From assembly GCF_030123405.1 (NCBI RefSeq), contig NZ_CP126110.1:5022001-5086000 (forward strand): a DNA stretch of 64,000 nucleotides. The letters run 5' to 3'. Below the pieces are notes generated by a model. That model was not told the origin of the DNA. It saw only the letters and a program-made list of their open reading frames with translations, and did not search any database. This document shows, one piece after another, positions 1 through 8,881 of the stretch. Position 1 is the first letter of the stretch. Every line of letters begins with the position of its first letter. This DNA is from Neobacillus sp. WH10. Lineage in GTDB: Bacteria; Bacillota; Bacilli; Bacillales; Cytobacillaceae. The position numbers and the translations under genes were made by a program.

Positions 1-1
1 T

Positions 2-643
2 AATATTTATCTATTGGATAAAAAAATTAAAGCTCAAAGTGGTGCATCTATTATTGAAGTTTCCGGCTTTGCGCTTAAAAGTAGCTTAACTGGATTAGAA
101 TTTGCTTGTGGAATACCAGGTTCAATAGGTGGTGCACTTTATATGAACGCAGGGGCCTATGGAGGAATAGTATCCGATGTGCTACAAGAAGCTCTTGTTC
201 TGGATACAAATGGCGACTTTTTAACTCTGTCAAAAGATGAAATGGAATTAGATTATAGAAAAAGTAGTATTGCACAAAACGGTTACTTAGTTCTAGAAGC
301 TACTTTTGGCTTAACTCCGGGAAACTTCAATGAAATTAAAACAAAAATGGACGAACTTACTTTCCAGAGAGAATCAAAACAACCCCTAGAATATCCATCT
401 TGCGGAAGTGTTTTCAAACGTCCACCAGGATATTTTGCTGGGAAGTTGATTCAAGATAGCGGGCTCCAAGGAAAACAAATAGGAGGAGCACAGGTTTCAA
501 CAAAACATGCTGGTTTTATTGTCAATGTTGGTTCAGCTTCTGCTAGCGATTATCTTGAATTAATATCACACATTCAAAATACTGTTAAAACAAAATTTGA
601 TGTAGATCTCGAACCAGAAGTTATAATAATAGGAGAAGATTAA
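2..643 (+). CDS. murB: UDP-N-acetylmuramate dehydrogenase MurB, C-terminal part
   Basis: This enzyme reduces UDP-GlcNAc-enolpyruvate to UDP-MurNAc with FAD and NADPH in the cytoplasm, an early peptidoglycan step. The frame is open back to base 2, so the start lies outside the window; a TTG at 14 is internal. Landmarks are the FAD-site stretch GIPGSIGGALYMNAGAYGG, SCGSVFKRP with the family's catalytic Ser, and a terminal EPEVIIIGE with the catalytic Glu. About 210 of a usual 300 residues are present. No division-cluster gene follows, so this is probably a stand-alone copy. Identity is firm. Confidence 0.95.
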   Translation, partial: NIYLLDKKIKAQSGASIIEVSGFALKSSLTGLEFACGIPGSIGGALYMNAGAYGGIVSDVLQEALVLDTNGDFLTLSKDEMELDYRKSSIAQNGYLVLEATFGLTPGNFNEIKTKMDELTFQRESKQPLEYPSCGSVFKRPPGYFAGKLIQDSGLQGKQIGGAQVSTKHAGFIVNVGSASASDYLELISHIQNTVKTKFDVDLEPEVIIIGED

Positions 644-1000
644 AGAGTCGATCACTTCAGTTTAAAGTTGTTTTATTGCAAAATGTGCTATTTAAAAAAG
701 AAAATATACCATATTCAGCACCTTAATAACTTTCAAACTTATAGATGTACCGTTGGATGAGTATTGAAGAATTTTTAATTTATCGACAGAGCATCCAATT
801 ATAGGTTCGTTCTAAATATCTCATCATATCTCAGTTAAACATCTAAAGGCTTATGATAACGTACTTTTTTCTGTCTTAATGCAAAATAGTACGTTATCCT
901 AAGTATGCCTTCTACTATAAAGAAAATAAAACTAAGAGAATGGTTTGAGACCATTGATTTTGTAGTTTTCTAGTCTTTAGCTCTTGAATGTATTTTTTCA
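644..1000. other. gene-free stretch with hairpins
   Basis: No open frame with a ribosome site is seen. It holds an 11-bp perfect inverted repeat, GATAACGTACT (855-865) with AGTACGTTATC (888-898), separated by 22 bases and without a T-run. It also holds the terminator described at 928-969. Confidence 0.5.
928..969 (-). terminator. compound hairpin, probable terminator of the SDR gene
   Basis: Outer arms AAAACTA/TAGTTTT (928-934 and 963-969) enclose inner arms AATGGT/ACCATT (939-944 and 950-955). On the minus strand the hairpin is followed by T-rich sequence, about 30 bases after the SDR stop. Confidence 0.5.
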
Positions 1001-1849
1001 TCACTCAACGAAAAATCCATCTCTCCAAGAAGGGTATTGCAACTTCCATCCTTGTATTCTTTTTGCCTTTTGATTCGATGCCCCTCTTTCCCATGGTAGT
1101 TTTCGATGTAAATAATTTGGATTTGGTGCATGTAACTGTTTTACATAACAAGATGCCCAATCATTTCCTTTTACTGGCGTATCATCGACAATATTATAAA
1201 TCCCTTCTTTCCAACCTATTGCTTGAACTGTTGCATTCACCGCATCTTTAACATGAATAAACGATAATACACCATTCGTTACATTCATTTCACCCTTCAT
1301 AAATTGCTTTGCAATTATGCCGTCTTTACCATACCAAGTTCCTGGACCGTACAGTGTACCATATCTTAAAATAACTGAATTCGGGATTTCTTGTATCGTA
1401 TTTTCCAAAGCGATAATACCATCAATGGTAATTCTTCTTTTGTCAGTTGAATGAATATCTAAAGGGTCTTCTTCTGTTGCAATCGTTTCGCCGGGCTCAT
1501 ATGCCCAGGCAATACTTTGCGCAATAACTCGTTTTACGTTCAGTTCCTTTACCGCATCAATAACATGTCGTGTTCCAATTGAACGTACCTTGGCATTCTC
1601 CAATATACTTCCATTACTGAGTGCAGTAACTTGATGTATCACGAAATCTGGCTGAAAATCTTGAAATGCTGCTTGTACCTGAGCTTTTTCCAATACATTC
1701 CCCACGTAAGCTGTTGCCCCTAATGACTGTAACGATGCAACTTTTTCCTTACTCGTTGTCATCCCTCCAACTTCATATCCTTTTTCTATTAAAGCCGGTA
1801 TAAGGTTTGTTCCAATCACACCTGTTGCTCCTGTAACAAAAATTTTCAA
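1001..1849 (-). CDS. NAD(P)-dependent epimerase/dehydratase (extended SDR)
   Basis: An extended short-chain dehydrogenase with an N-terminal Rossmann fold: KIFVTGATGVIGTNL carries the TGxxGxxG dinucleotide motif. YGTLYGPGTWYG and the later FIHVKDAV segment fit this family; the substrate is not evident. The frame is open upstream to 1921, but TTG at 1849 is preferred: GGAAGGGA lies just upstream, translation then begins directly at the Rossmann strand, and the predicted promoter (1886-1917) would put the transcript start downstream of the longer start. It is divergent from a MocR-type regulator, which commonly controls its neighbour. Confidence 0.85.
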   Translation of the reverse strand: MKIFVTGATGVIGTNLIPALIEKGYEVGGMTTSKEKVASLQSLGATAYVGNVLEKAQVQAAFQDFQPDFVIHQVTALSNGSILENAKVRSIGTRHVIDAVKELNVKRVIAQSIAWAYEPGETIATEEDPLDIHSTDKRRITIDGIIALENTIQEIPNSVILRYGTLYGPGTWYGKDGIIAKQFMKGEMNVTNGVLSFIHVKDAVNATVQAIGWKEGIYNIVDDTPVKGNDWASCYVKQLHAPNPNYLHRKLPWERGASNQKAKRIQGWKLQYPSWRDGFFVE

Positions 1850-1885
1850 ATTGATCCCTTCCTTCCGCTGTACTTTAATCGACTT

Positions 1886-1941
1886 CATTGTAGAACGGAC
1901 CGGTATCGGATACAATGACAATAAACATCATCTGTACCGGT
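1886..1941. promoter_or_regulatory. face-to-face divergent promoters sharing one ACCGGT palindrome
   Basis: Arms CATTGTA (1886-1892) and TACAATG (1911-1917) flank the self-complementary ACCGGT (1899-1904). Plus strand: TTGTAG (1888-1893), 17-bp spacer, TACAAT (1911-1916). Minus strand: TTGTAT (1915-1910), 17-bp spacer, TACAAT (1892-1887). Each -10 therefore overlaps the other promoter's -35, with ACCGGT in both spacers. A second ACCGGT lies 37 bp on at 1936-1941. This is a plausible MocR operator pair. Confidence 0.7.
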
Positions 1942-1955
1942 AAAGGGGTATGTAA

Positions 1956-3305
1956 ATGCTGAAATATCAACGAATTATAGCTGATTTAATTCAAGAGATG
2001 GAACGAGGTTTTTTAACAGAAGGATCGAAATTACCCTCTATACGAGAGTTGAAAAATCGATACATGTGTAGTAGAGAAACAGTGTTAAAAGCGTTAAATG
2101 AATTAAAATATCAGCACCGGATTTTTTCAGTTCCTAAAAGTGGCTTTTATGTATTGTCTGCATCTAATCATCGAGCTGCTGAAAAAACGACCATGATTGA
2201 TTTTGCTGCTGCTACACCCTCAGAGTCGATGTTTCCCTATACAGATTTTCAACATTGTTTAAACCAAGCCATTGAGATTCAGCAAAGCGGGCTCTTTTCT
2301 TATGGCATGACTGTAAATGGACTGCCTTCCTTAATTCATGAAGTTAAAAAGATGCTTGTACAGTACCAAGTGTTTTCAAAAGATGAAAAAATTGTGATTA
2401 CAACAGGTACACAACAAGCGCTCTATATATTAACCCAAATTCTTTTTCCAAATGAGGGGGATACGATTCTAATTGAACAACCAACATATCACCTTTTTAA
2501 TCGATTAGTTGAAACAACAGGTGTAAAATGCATCGGTATTAAGCGGGATGCAAATGGGATTGATTTAAACCGGCTGGAAACCATTTTTGCAACTAATCAT
2601 ATTAAATTTTTCTACACGATTCCACGATTTCATAATCCCCTTGGAACTTCTTATAGTAAAAAGGAGAAACTAGCCATTTTAGCTTTGGCAAAAAAATATA
2701 ATGTTTACATTGTAGAGGATGATTATTTAGCAGATTTTGAACAGGATCAAAAGGCAGATCCGTTATTTGCTTATGATTTATATGATCATGTCATTTATTT
2801 AAAGAGTTTTTCCAAAATTATTTTCCCTGGATTACGAATTGGGGTAGTGGTACTTCCTGACAATATTCTAAGCAATTTTTTAGCACTAAAACGTGTGATT
2901 GATTATGATACAAGTCTTATTACACAGGGAGCATTGGAACTTTACTTAAAAAGTCGGATGTTTACTTCGCATAGTACGCTTCTTGCAAAAAGGTATGCCA
3001 AAAAAGCTATGCTATTACATCTAGAATTTGAAAGACAGGTAAAGGAGTGTTCAATTAGCATTGACTATAAACGACCAATTTCTCTCGATACAAAACTACA
3101 TTTTACTTTGCCTCAAAATATCAATCTAACTGAATTGATTCAACAGTTGAATGCTGAAAATGTGCTGCTGAGGAGTATTAATGAAAACTATTTATCAAAT
3201 TCTTATAAAGAAAATATTATTAAAATAGATGTAAGAAATACAAATAAATCCCTTATTCCAACTGGAATTCAAACTATATTTCAAGTACTTGATCAAATGG
3301 TTTAG
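1956..3305 (+). CDS. MocR-family regulator (GntR HTH + class I aminotransferase domain)
   Basis: The N-terminal ~70 residues form a GntR winged helix (TEGSKLPSIRELKNRY, CSRETVLKALNEL). Residues ~80-449 form a fold-type I aminotransferase domain with TTGTQQALY, the segment YIVEDDYLADF, and the PLP-lysine motif LKSFSKIIFPGLRIG. The 449-residue length fits the family. MocR proteins use bound PLP or an amino-acid adduct as effector (PdxR and GabR are models). The effector here cannot be read from sequence. It starts 15 bp after the second ACCGGT element and probably represses both itself and the divergent SDR gene. Confidence 0.9.
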   Translation: MLKYQRIIADLIQEMERGFLTEGSKLPSIRELKNRYMCSRETVLKALNELKYQHRIFSVPKSGFYVLSASNHRAAEKTTMIDFAAATPSESMFPYTDFQHCLNQAIEIQQSGLFSYGMTVNGLPSLIHEVKKMLVQYQVFSKDEKIVITTGTQQALYILTQILFPNEGDTILIEQPTYHLFNRLVETTGVKCIGIKRDANGIDLNRLETIFATNHIKFFYTIPRFHNPLGTSYSKKEKLAILALAKKYNVYIVEDDYLADFEQDQKADPLFAYDLYDHVIYLKSFSKIIFPGLRIGVVVLPDNILSNFLALKRVIDYDTSLITQGALELYLKSRMFTSHSTLLAKRYAKKAMLLHLEFERQVKECSISIDYKRPISLDTKLHFTLPQNINLTELIQQLNAENVLLRSINENYLSNSYKENIIKIDVRNTNKSLIPTGIQTIFQVLDQMV

Positions 3306-3410
3306 CAAGTGTGCTACTTAGGGTAGTACCACATGCCCATCAAACTATGATTAAGTAAAAATCCGTTCAACTAGTTTTTTACTGTTTTCTAAAGAATTGA
3401 TATGAACTAT

Positions 3411-3608
3411 TTAAAAATCTGCATACCAAATGAACTCTATTTCTCTAGCTAACTGTTCCAAAGGTTGTGGTGACATTAGTTGTTGAAATTCTTGAGAAAA
3501 CAATTGTAGTTCATCAGAAATCGATAAGTTTATATCAAAAACACTATCCTTTCTGTATATTTCTACAAAAAGAATAGCGCTTTTTCCATAATTTAAAAAG
3601 TTATTTTA
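3411..3608 (-). pseudogene. remnant of an unidentified coding region
   Basis: A stop-to-stop frame of about 65 codons with protein-like composition (segments KSAILFVEIYRKDS and PLEQLAREIEFIWYADF) ends at a TAA at 3413-3411. No start codon with a ribosome site was found, and it runs into the 3' end of the MFS gene. I do not recognise the family. The repeated motif CATGCCCATCAAACTA lies just beyond, at 3332-3347. Confidence 0.3.
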
Positions 3609-4731
3609 ATGTCTTTTTTACAAACAAAATAAAAATTAACAGACTAACAAACCCAGATACAGCACAAACAATGAATAGCATTTGATATCCCATGAGCTGT
3701 GAAACAAATCCTAGAATCATAGAGCCTAAACCAATCCCTAAATCAAAAGCAGTAAAAAATGTAGCATTCGCTACACCTCTTTTCTCTGGTGGAGCTAATC
3801 GTATAGTTGCTACTTGAAGAGCCGGTTGTGCTGATCCAAATCCAATTCCATATAAAATAGCTGTAATAACTAGTCCAACAAGCCCTTTTGTCATTGTTAG
3901 GACTAATAGCGCAGCAATCAGTGTAAAAAGCGCAGGAACAATAATGACTCCTTCTCCATGTTTATCAGATATCTTCCCTGCAAGCGGTCTAATTATTGTA
4001 AGCGTGACAGCATAAACTAAGAAAAAAGTACCAGCATTAACTTGAATGTCTGCCGCAAACAGTGGTAAAAATGTTGTAATGCCACCAAAAGTTAGGGACA
4101 GGAAAAATGTAACAATAGCTATCGGTAAGACTGTTCTTTCAAAAAATGATATTGGTTTTTTTGATGTATTTTGAACTGCTGGAATTTTTGTACCAAGTGC
4201 AAGTATAAATGCAATAATTGCTAATGCTGTGCATAGAAGAAATAGATAGTGAAATGAAAATGATTTTGCTACCCAAAGACCTAATATTGGTCCTAAAGCC
4301 ATGCCTAAAGTCATTGCAAGTCCATACCATCCCATTCCTTCTCCACGACGAGATTGTGGAATCACATCAGTCACAGCCGTTCCTATCGAAGTTGTAGCAA
4401 TTGCCCAGCCGATTCCATGGAGGATACGTAATACCACTAAAAATATAACTCCTGTTACCCAATCATAAAAATACATTGTAATTGCAAAAAATAGTAGTCC
4501 GCTTATTATAAATACTCGGCGACCATATCGATCCATTAATCCTCCAATAATAGGACGAAAAATTACTGCTGATATAGTAAACACTCCAATAATAAATCCA
4601 ACTTGAGATTCACTTCCACCTAATTGTTTAATAAACATAGGTAGTGTTGGCATTAGTAAATAAAAACCACTAAATAGTAATAATGCTGTCATTGTCAGCA
4701 TTATATAGTTTTTTGTCCATAAACGTTCCAT
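3601..4731 (-). CDS. MFS transporter, drug:H+ antiporter type
   Basis: A 12-helix major facilitator protein of ~376 residues in the cytoplasmic membrane. The loop 2-3 signature is GGLMDRYGRR, and GPILGLWVAK resembles the motif C of 12-14 TMS exporters. Substrate unknown. The frame extends upstream to 4818, but ATG at 4731 is chosen because the extra N-terminus is non-hydrophobic and overlaps an IS605-like relic, and AGGA precedes 4731. Confidence 0.85.
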   Translation of the reverse strand: MERLWTKNYIMLTMTALLLFSGFYLLMPTLPMFIKQLGGSESQVGFIIGVFTISAVIFRPIIGGLMDRYGRRVFIISGLLFFAITMYFYDWVTGVIFLVVLRILHGIGWAIATTSIGTAVTDVIPQSRRGEGMGWYGLAMTLGMALGPILGLWVAKSFSFHYLFLLCTALAIIAFILALGTKIPAVQNTSKKPISFFERTVLPIAIVTFFLSLTFGGITTFLPLFAADIQVNAGTFFLVYAVTLTIIRPLAGKISDKHGEGVIIVPALFTLIAALLVLTMTKGLVGLVITAILYGIGFGSAQPALQVATIRLAPPEKRGVANATFFTAFDLGIGLGSMILGFVSQLMGYQMLFIVCAVSGFVSLLIFILFVKKTLK

Positions 4732-4817
4732 TGTAATGTAATCCTGCTTTCTATCGTTTAATAATTTGAGAATGGAAAGCTCGCATAAAGTGCAACTTCC
4801 ATCTGTGGTTTTTTTCA

Positions 4818-4974
4818 TCCACCACTGATGGTTAGTTGACCCATCGGGCTTTTACAGGCAGTTATTCCCCACCTATCTTCTTCGGATTCCTCACAATCTT
4901 GAGGTGGAGGTCTTAATGCCCGTTAATGCGGGATCATTTGGGTCCTTACTGCCCAAAAGTAGCGAGATAAGCGC
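4818..4974 (-). mobile_element. relic resembling the 3' end (omega RNA/right end) of an IS605/TnpB element
   Basis: On the minus strand this noncoding stretch reads through blocks such as TCCCGCATTAACGGGCATTA, AAGACCTCCACCTCAAG, GATAGGTGGGG, AACTGCCTG and GCCCGATGGGTCAACTAACC. I recognise this pattern from sequence downstream of tnpB genes, where the omega RNA is encoded. No tnpB frame remains. A second degenerate copy lies at 55765-55860. The family assignment is from memory of such elements and is inferential. Confidence 0.45.
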
Positions 4975-4976
4975 AT

Positions 4977-5014
4977 AAAAAAGCAGTACCACCGCTTAAA
5001 AGTGTTGGTACTGC
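4977..5014 (-). terminator. terminator of azoR
   Basis: GCAGTACCA (4983-4991) pairs with TGGTACTGC (5006-5014). On the minus strand it is followed by six T's (4982-4977). It lies 28 bp after the azoR stop. Confidence 0.8.
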
Positions 5015-5041
5015 CATATTAAGTGACAAGTGTTTTGTTAA

Positions 5042-5668
5042 TTAGAACGTACTTGCTACTTTAACAGCTTTTTCAAGGCCATCTGCAATAATTTCTTCTG
5101 CTTTATCAGGGAATTGGTTGTGACCTTCAATGACTACTGTCTTTATATCTTTCACACCGAAGAAGCCCAACATACTTACTACATATTTAACGGCCATTTC
5201 TAATCCAGCTGCTGGTCCTTTAGAATATACACCGCCACTTGCATTTAATAATGCAATTTTCTTATCTTCAATAAGACCTACTGGACCTTCAGGCGTATAT
5301 TTAAATGTTTTGCCCGCGCGGTTTAAGTAATCAATATATGTGTGTAGTACTGCTGGGATTGTTAAATTCCATAACGGGAAAGCAAATACAACTTTATCCG
5401 CTGCAAGGAATTGATCTAAATATTTATCAGCAACAGCTACTGCTTGTACTTCCTTTGCTGTTAAATCAAGTCCTCTGCTAGCTTTAAATGTGCCGTTAAT
5501 CATATCTACTCCAACATATGGCAATTCTTCATTGTATAAATCAAGCTCTACCACTGTATCATTTGGATGTGATTCTTTGTAGCTTGCTAAAAAAGCCTCA
5601 TATAATTTCACACTAACCGCCTGATCTGCTGGACGATTGTTTGCTTTTACAAATAAAACTGTTGTCAT
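5042..5668 (-). CDS. azoR: FMN-dependent NADH-azoreductase
   Basis: A flavodoxin-fold cytoplasmic enzyme that reduces azo dyes and quinones with NADH and FMN. VLFVKANNRPADQAVS is the N-terminal phosphate-binding region; FAFPLWNLTIPAVLHTYIDY and the following RAGKTFKYT are typical AzoR segments. At 208 residues it is full length, with GGAGGAAAAGAG before the ATG. It is divergent from a broken marR and its promoter overlaps two inverted-repeat operators, so it was probably MarR-repressed and may now be constitutive. Confidence 0.92.
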   Translation of the reverse strand: MTTVLFVKANNRPADQAVSVKLYEAFLASYKESHPNDTVVELDLYNEELPYVGVDMINGTFKASRGLDLTAKEVQAVAVADKYLDQFLAADKVVFAFPLWNLTIPAVLHTYIDYLNRAGKTFKYTPEGPVGLIEDKKIALLNASGGVYSKGPAAGLEMAVKYVVSMLGFFGVKDIKTVVIEGHNQFPDKAEEIIADGLEKAVKVASTF

Positions 5669-5748
5669 TCTCTTTTCCTCCTGTTGTTCACTCTTACGTT
5701 GTTATATATTTTCTCACTAAAAAGGTCATCCCATTGTAGTTGTAAAAA

Positions 5749-5820
5749 TATAGTCAACTTAATTGACTATATTCAAGATAGTACAATAAGGTTTAAATAT
5801 AGTCAACCTAATTTACTTTA
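5749..5820. promoter_or_regulatory. two MarR-type operators over the azoR promoter
   Basis: Operator 1 (5749-5771) has perfect 9-bp arms TATAGTCAA/TTGACTATA around CTTAA. Operator 2 (5798-5820) repeats TATAGTCAA and a degenerate right arm TTTACTTTA around CCTAA. Centres are 49 bp apart. On the minus strand TTGACT (5806-5801), a 17-bp spacer and TACTAT (5783-5778) form the likely azoR promoter. Its -35 lies in operator 2 and its predicted start in operator 1. Confidence 0.7.
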
Positions 5821-5838
5821 TTCGAAGAGGTTGAATAC

Positions 5839-6263
5839 ATGAATAATCAGTTATTTAGTGAATTGGACCTTGCAGCACTTTTGTCATTATCCTTTAGTGC
5901 ATTAATTAATGAACTACATGACAGATTGAGTGAGCTGGGATATGGAGATATTAGACCTGCACATGGTTTTATGTTTAAACGTATCATTCCTAATGGAGCA
6001 ACAGGTATAGAATTAGCTGAACACTTAGGAATTACATAGCAAGCGATGAGTAAAATGGTGGATTATCTTGAGAAAAGTGGTTATGTAATACGCAAAACTC
6101 ATCCACTGATAAGAGAGGGAAAATAATTGTACTGACCGAACGTGGTTGGTTAGTTATGAAAACAAAAGAGGAGATAATAGCTGAGATAGAACAGCGTTGG
6201 ATTGACAACATAAGTGCCAAACGAATGCAAATGCTCAAAGAGGATTTAACAAAATTAGTTTAA
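5839..6263 (+). pseudogene. MarR-family regulator, broken by a stop and a frameshift
   Basis: The frame starts MNNQLFSELDLAALLSL and reaches the helix-turn-helix (GIELAEHLGIT), where a TAG interrupts GIT-QAMSKMVDYLEKSGY. A second lesion shifts the frame in the wing, between RKTHPL and RGKIIVLTERG. The rest (TKEEIIAEIEQRW to the TAA at 6263) restores a MarR C-terminus of normal length. Two independent lesions argue for real decay, although read errors cannot be excluded. It would have bound the two operators in front of azoR. Confidence 0.85.
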
Positions 6264-6591
6264 GAAGCAAATGAAGGTAAATTATCATTGAAGTTAAAAC
6301 CTGTCTGGTAAATATCGAGTTTAATAAAGGGACTAACCGGGCCGATTAAGCCAATCCGCAAAAAAGAAGACAAGGTTCCATAGCAAAAAAGACGCTTCCG
6401 ATGAGAGCGTCTTTATCATTTTAGAACAAGCGTTCTTTTTATGGGACATTTAAACTAAACGGGTCTATACTCGACCTTCATATTATTAGAATAAACTATT
6501 CGCAATTATAAGTCTATAATTTTTCAAAAAAATGTTTTATATTTTGTATACCTGGCCGGGGAACTTGCGTAGTGAAATAAGGGGGAATCTT
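6264..6591 (+). other. gene-free stretch before the MFS gene
   Basis: No gene is seen. It contains the terminator at 6390-6416 and the leader of the following transporter. Confidence 0.4.
6390..6416 (+). terminator. intrinsic terminator
   Basis: AGACGCT (6390-6396) pairs with AGCGTCT (6406-6412), followed by TTTAT and more T-rich sequence. It ends the marR remnant transcript. Confidence 0.75.
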
Positions 6592-7842
6592 ATGCAAATA
6601 CGTTTATGGGATAACAATTTGAAAGTCCGGTTAATTGGAGAAGGATTGTTTAATATGCTGTTTTGGATGTACTTTCCGTTTATAACGGTATATTTTAGTG
6701 AGGCATTAGGTAATCGTATTGCAGGCATATTGATGACAGTCCCTCCGATCTTCAGCATGATCGGTAGTTTGCTCGGTGGAGCGTTAACGGATAAGTTAGG
6801 ACGACGGCCAGTGATGCTGCTGGGTGCTTCGCTTCAGACAGTGATGTTTGTTATGTTTGCGGTGTCGCCGTCTCCATGGATTGATTACATCGCCTTTATA
6901 GGGATTGGAATTGGGGGAGCCATCTACCGGCCTGCAAGCTCCGTGATGGTGGCTGACCTGGTTCCGGCACAAAACCTTCGCGAGGTCTTCGCCACCTTTA
7001 CGACGGCGAATAACATTGGTGCCGTGCTTGGACCCGCACTTGGAGGGATTTTCTTTTTCCATTACCGGCAAGAGTTGTTATGGATCTGTGCATTGGTTTT
7101 GTTAGTGTATTTTATCGCCATTTATTTCATGGTTCATGAAACATTACCGAATTCGGCGAAAAGCGAGAAAGGTTCCATTATGATAACTCGTGTATTTAAG
7201 GAACAGTGGAAGGGATATGGGATAATTTTTCGCGATAAAGTGTTCCTCGTGTATATTTTGGCAGGTATCTGCTCCCTGATCCCGATTATGCAGCTGGACC
7301 TCTATTTGCCAGTATTCGTGATCAATCATGTACCTTCACAGGCTCTGTTCACATGGAATGGTGCTTCGCTAATGCTATCCAGTAAGGAGATTTTTGGGTG
7401 GCTCGTAGGATTTAATGGTCTGTTGTTTGTCCTGTTTATTCTCCCTGTTACGAAATGGTTCGGCAAAATGAAAGAGCGCAATGTCTTCATTCTCTCATCG
7501 CTGCTTTCCGGATTTGGCACATTCTTTGTTGGACTAAACACGAATATCTGGTACTTGTTTTTCATCACCATCATTTTCACCTTTGGTGAGATGGTCCGCT
7601 CGCCGGTAACACAGAGCTTTATCAGCCGCTATGCCCCGGAGCATGCAAGAGGACAGTACATGGGAGCCGACAGCCTGCAGTACACAATCGGGAAATTTTT
7701 AGCGCCATTGTTGGTATTCCTGTCCAGCTGGGTGCCGCCGATGGGAATATTCAGTATCATTTTGCTGTTTGCGTTCATCAGCATCGTGTTATACATTCAG
7801 TTATTTAGAATGTATGTGGAGCAGCCGGCGGCAGCAGATTGA
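6592..7842 (+). CDS. MFS transporter, multidrug-resistance type
   Basis: A 12-helix membrane transporter of 416 residues. GGALTDKLGRRPVM is the loop 2-3 MFS signature and FATFTTANNIGAVLGPALGG fits an exporter motif C. ATG 6592 is chosen because AAGGGGG precedes it; the in-frame extension from 6532 adds non-membrane sequence. The coding DNA is visibly richer in G+C than its neighbours, with many CCG/GGC third-position G/C codons, suggesting recent acquisition. Substrate unknown. Confidence 0.88.
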   Translation: MQIRLWDNNLKVRLIGEGLFNMLFWMYFPFITVYFSEALGNRIAGILMTVPPIFSMIGSLLGGALTDKLGRRPVMLLGASLQTVMFVMFAVSPSPWIDYIAFIGIGIGGAIYRPASSVMVADLVPAQNLREVFATFTTANNIGAVLGPALGGIFFFHYRQELLWICALVLLVYFIAIYFMVHETLPNSAKSEKGSIMITRVFKEQWKGYGIIFRDKVFLVYILAGICSLIPIMQLDLYLPVFVINHVPSQALFTWNGASLMLSSKEIFGWLVGFNGLLFVLFILPVTKWFGKMKERNVFILSSLLSGFGTFFVGLNTNIWYLFFITIIFTFGEMVRSPVTQSFISRYAPEHARGQYMGADSLQYTIGKFLAPLLVFLSSWVPPMGIFSIILLFAFISIVLYIQLFRMYVEQPAAAD

Positions 7843-8063
7843 TGAAATCTTAAGTGCTGCCGGATTCCTGATTCCAATAAAAAAGCTCGGCGGTAGCTTG
7901 CAGTCCAGGATGAAAGGAGGCCATGCTATCGACCGAGTTATTTTTGTAATTATTGGCATATGGAGAAGATGCACCTTTTATTTCCATGATGGTTTCACTG
8001 GTTGTGTTTTGGGCTAGGCATTGCAGGGTGGGAATATATGAATGATTGGGCTGTTCCTTGCCG

Positions 8064-8100
8064 AAGCAGCTGACGGATCTTCAAATCTTGCACCCGATAA
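8064..8100. repeat. partial copy of the dispersed R1 repeat
   Basis: GCAGCTGACGGATCTTCAAA followed by TCTTGCACCCGATAA matches the right half of the R1 family (fullest copies near 35.4 and 37.3 kb). Confidence 0.55.
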
Positions 8101-8126
8101 TTGAAAAGCATTGGTTCTACTAAAGT

Positions 8127-8441
8127 TTACTTTTGGTTCAAATATGTAAGTACATCATCTATCAGGAAATTATTTTCTAAAGTAGCTTCTTCGACCTCTA
8201 CTATGTTTCTATCAATGTAGTAGTCTACTTTTGAAAATGGGTCACTTTCTACATATTCCTTAGCTTTATCATAAGTTGGAGCATTAACAATCATAAGAGC
8301 TGTTCCATTTACACAAGGCCCGCAAAATGGCAAAACACCTGATTCCTTCAGCTTCCTTAAGTATGCAATATGCTCCATGATTAGTTCTTTGGTCATTAAC
8401 TCCCTTTGTTTATTTGAAAGATGGACTACAAATTTCTTCAT
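8127..8441 (-). CDS. YCII-related (YciI-like) protein
   Basis: A 104-residue protein of the YCII superfamily, a ferredoxin-like dimeric fold related to muconolactone isomerases. Matching features are EHIAYLRKLKESGVLPFCGP, the small-residue strand GTALMIVNAPTYDKAKEYV and the DPF turn. The reaction is unknown. It lies 16 bp after a MarR-family gene on the same strand, so the two probably form an operon and MarR likely controls it. Confidence 0.8.
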   Translation of the reverse strand: MKKFVVHLSNKQRELMTKELIMEHIAYLRKLKESGVLPFCGPCVNGTALMIVNAPTYDKAKEYVESDPFSKVDYYIDRNIVEVEEATLENNFLIDDVLTYLNQK

Positions 8442-8457
8442 AGAATTGTCCCCCCCT

Positions 8458-8880
8458 TTATAGGTTTCTATTTATGCTTTGAACTGAATCCTTTATTTTT
8501 TCTAAATCTCCATTAAGTAAATGATCTAGTTGTTTATCAATTTCTTGAAGACTAAACAGTGCTATATCTAAAATATCCTTTCCTTTTTGAGTTAGGTGAA
8601 CTTCCATTGATCTCCTTTCTTTCCCAGGTAAACGATTAATAATTTCATCTCTTTCCATTCTTCCAAGTAGATTGCTTACAGTTGCTCGTTCTAGTTCTAT
8701 TTTTTCGGCAATTAGAGATAAAGTTGAAGGTCCAAATTCTTTTATCACTTCCATAACATAGACGTAAGATGTGTTTAGACCTAATGTTTCCAAGTGTTGT
8801 TCATACCTTTTATGAACTTTCTTACGAGCCTGGCTTAATTGAAATGCTAAACAGTTGATTGTTATAATATTATCCCTCAT
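8458..8880 (-). CDS. MarR-family transcriptional regulator
   Basis: A winged-helix dimer: STLSLIAEKIELERATVSNLL is the recognition region, GRMERDEIINR the wing base, and RRSMEVHLTQKGKDIL the wing. The start is uncertain: ATG 8880 and an upstream GTG at 8904 both lack a good ribosome site, and 8904 would sit inside the probable operator. It is first gene of a pair with yciI. Confidence 0.85.
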   Translation of the reverse strand: MRDNIITINCLAFQLSQARKKVHKRYEQHLETLGLNTSYVYVMEVIKEFGPSTLSLIAEKIELERATVSNLLGRMERDEIINRLPGKERRSMEVHLTQKGKDILDIALFSLQEIDKQLDHLLNGDLEKIKDSVQSINRNL

Positions 8881-8881
8881 A

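Noticed and set aside
4740..4818. Longer N-terminus for the MFS transporter (from 4818)
   Set aside because: The added residues are polar, overlap the IS605-like relic, and lack a ribosome site.
7913..8034. Gene starting at ATG 7923 after AAAGGAGG
   Set aside because: The site is only two bases from the ATG and the frame stops after eight codons; a hydrophobic frame continues after the stop, so at most it is a remnant.
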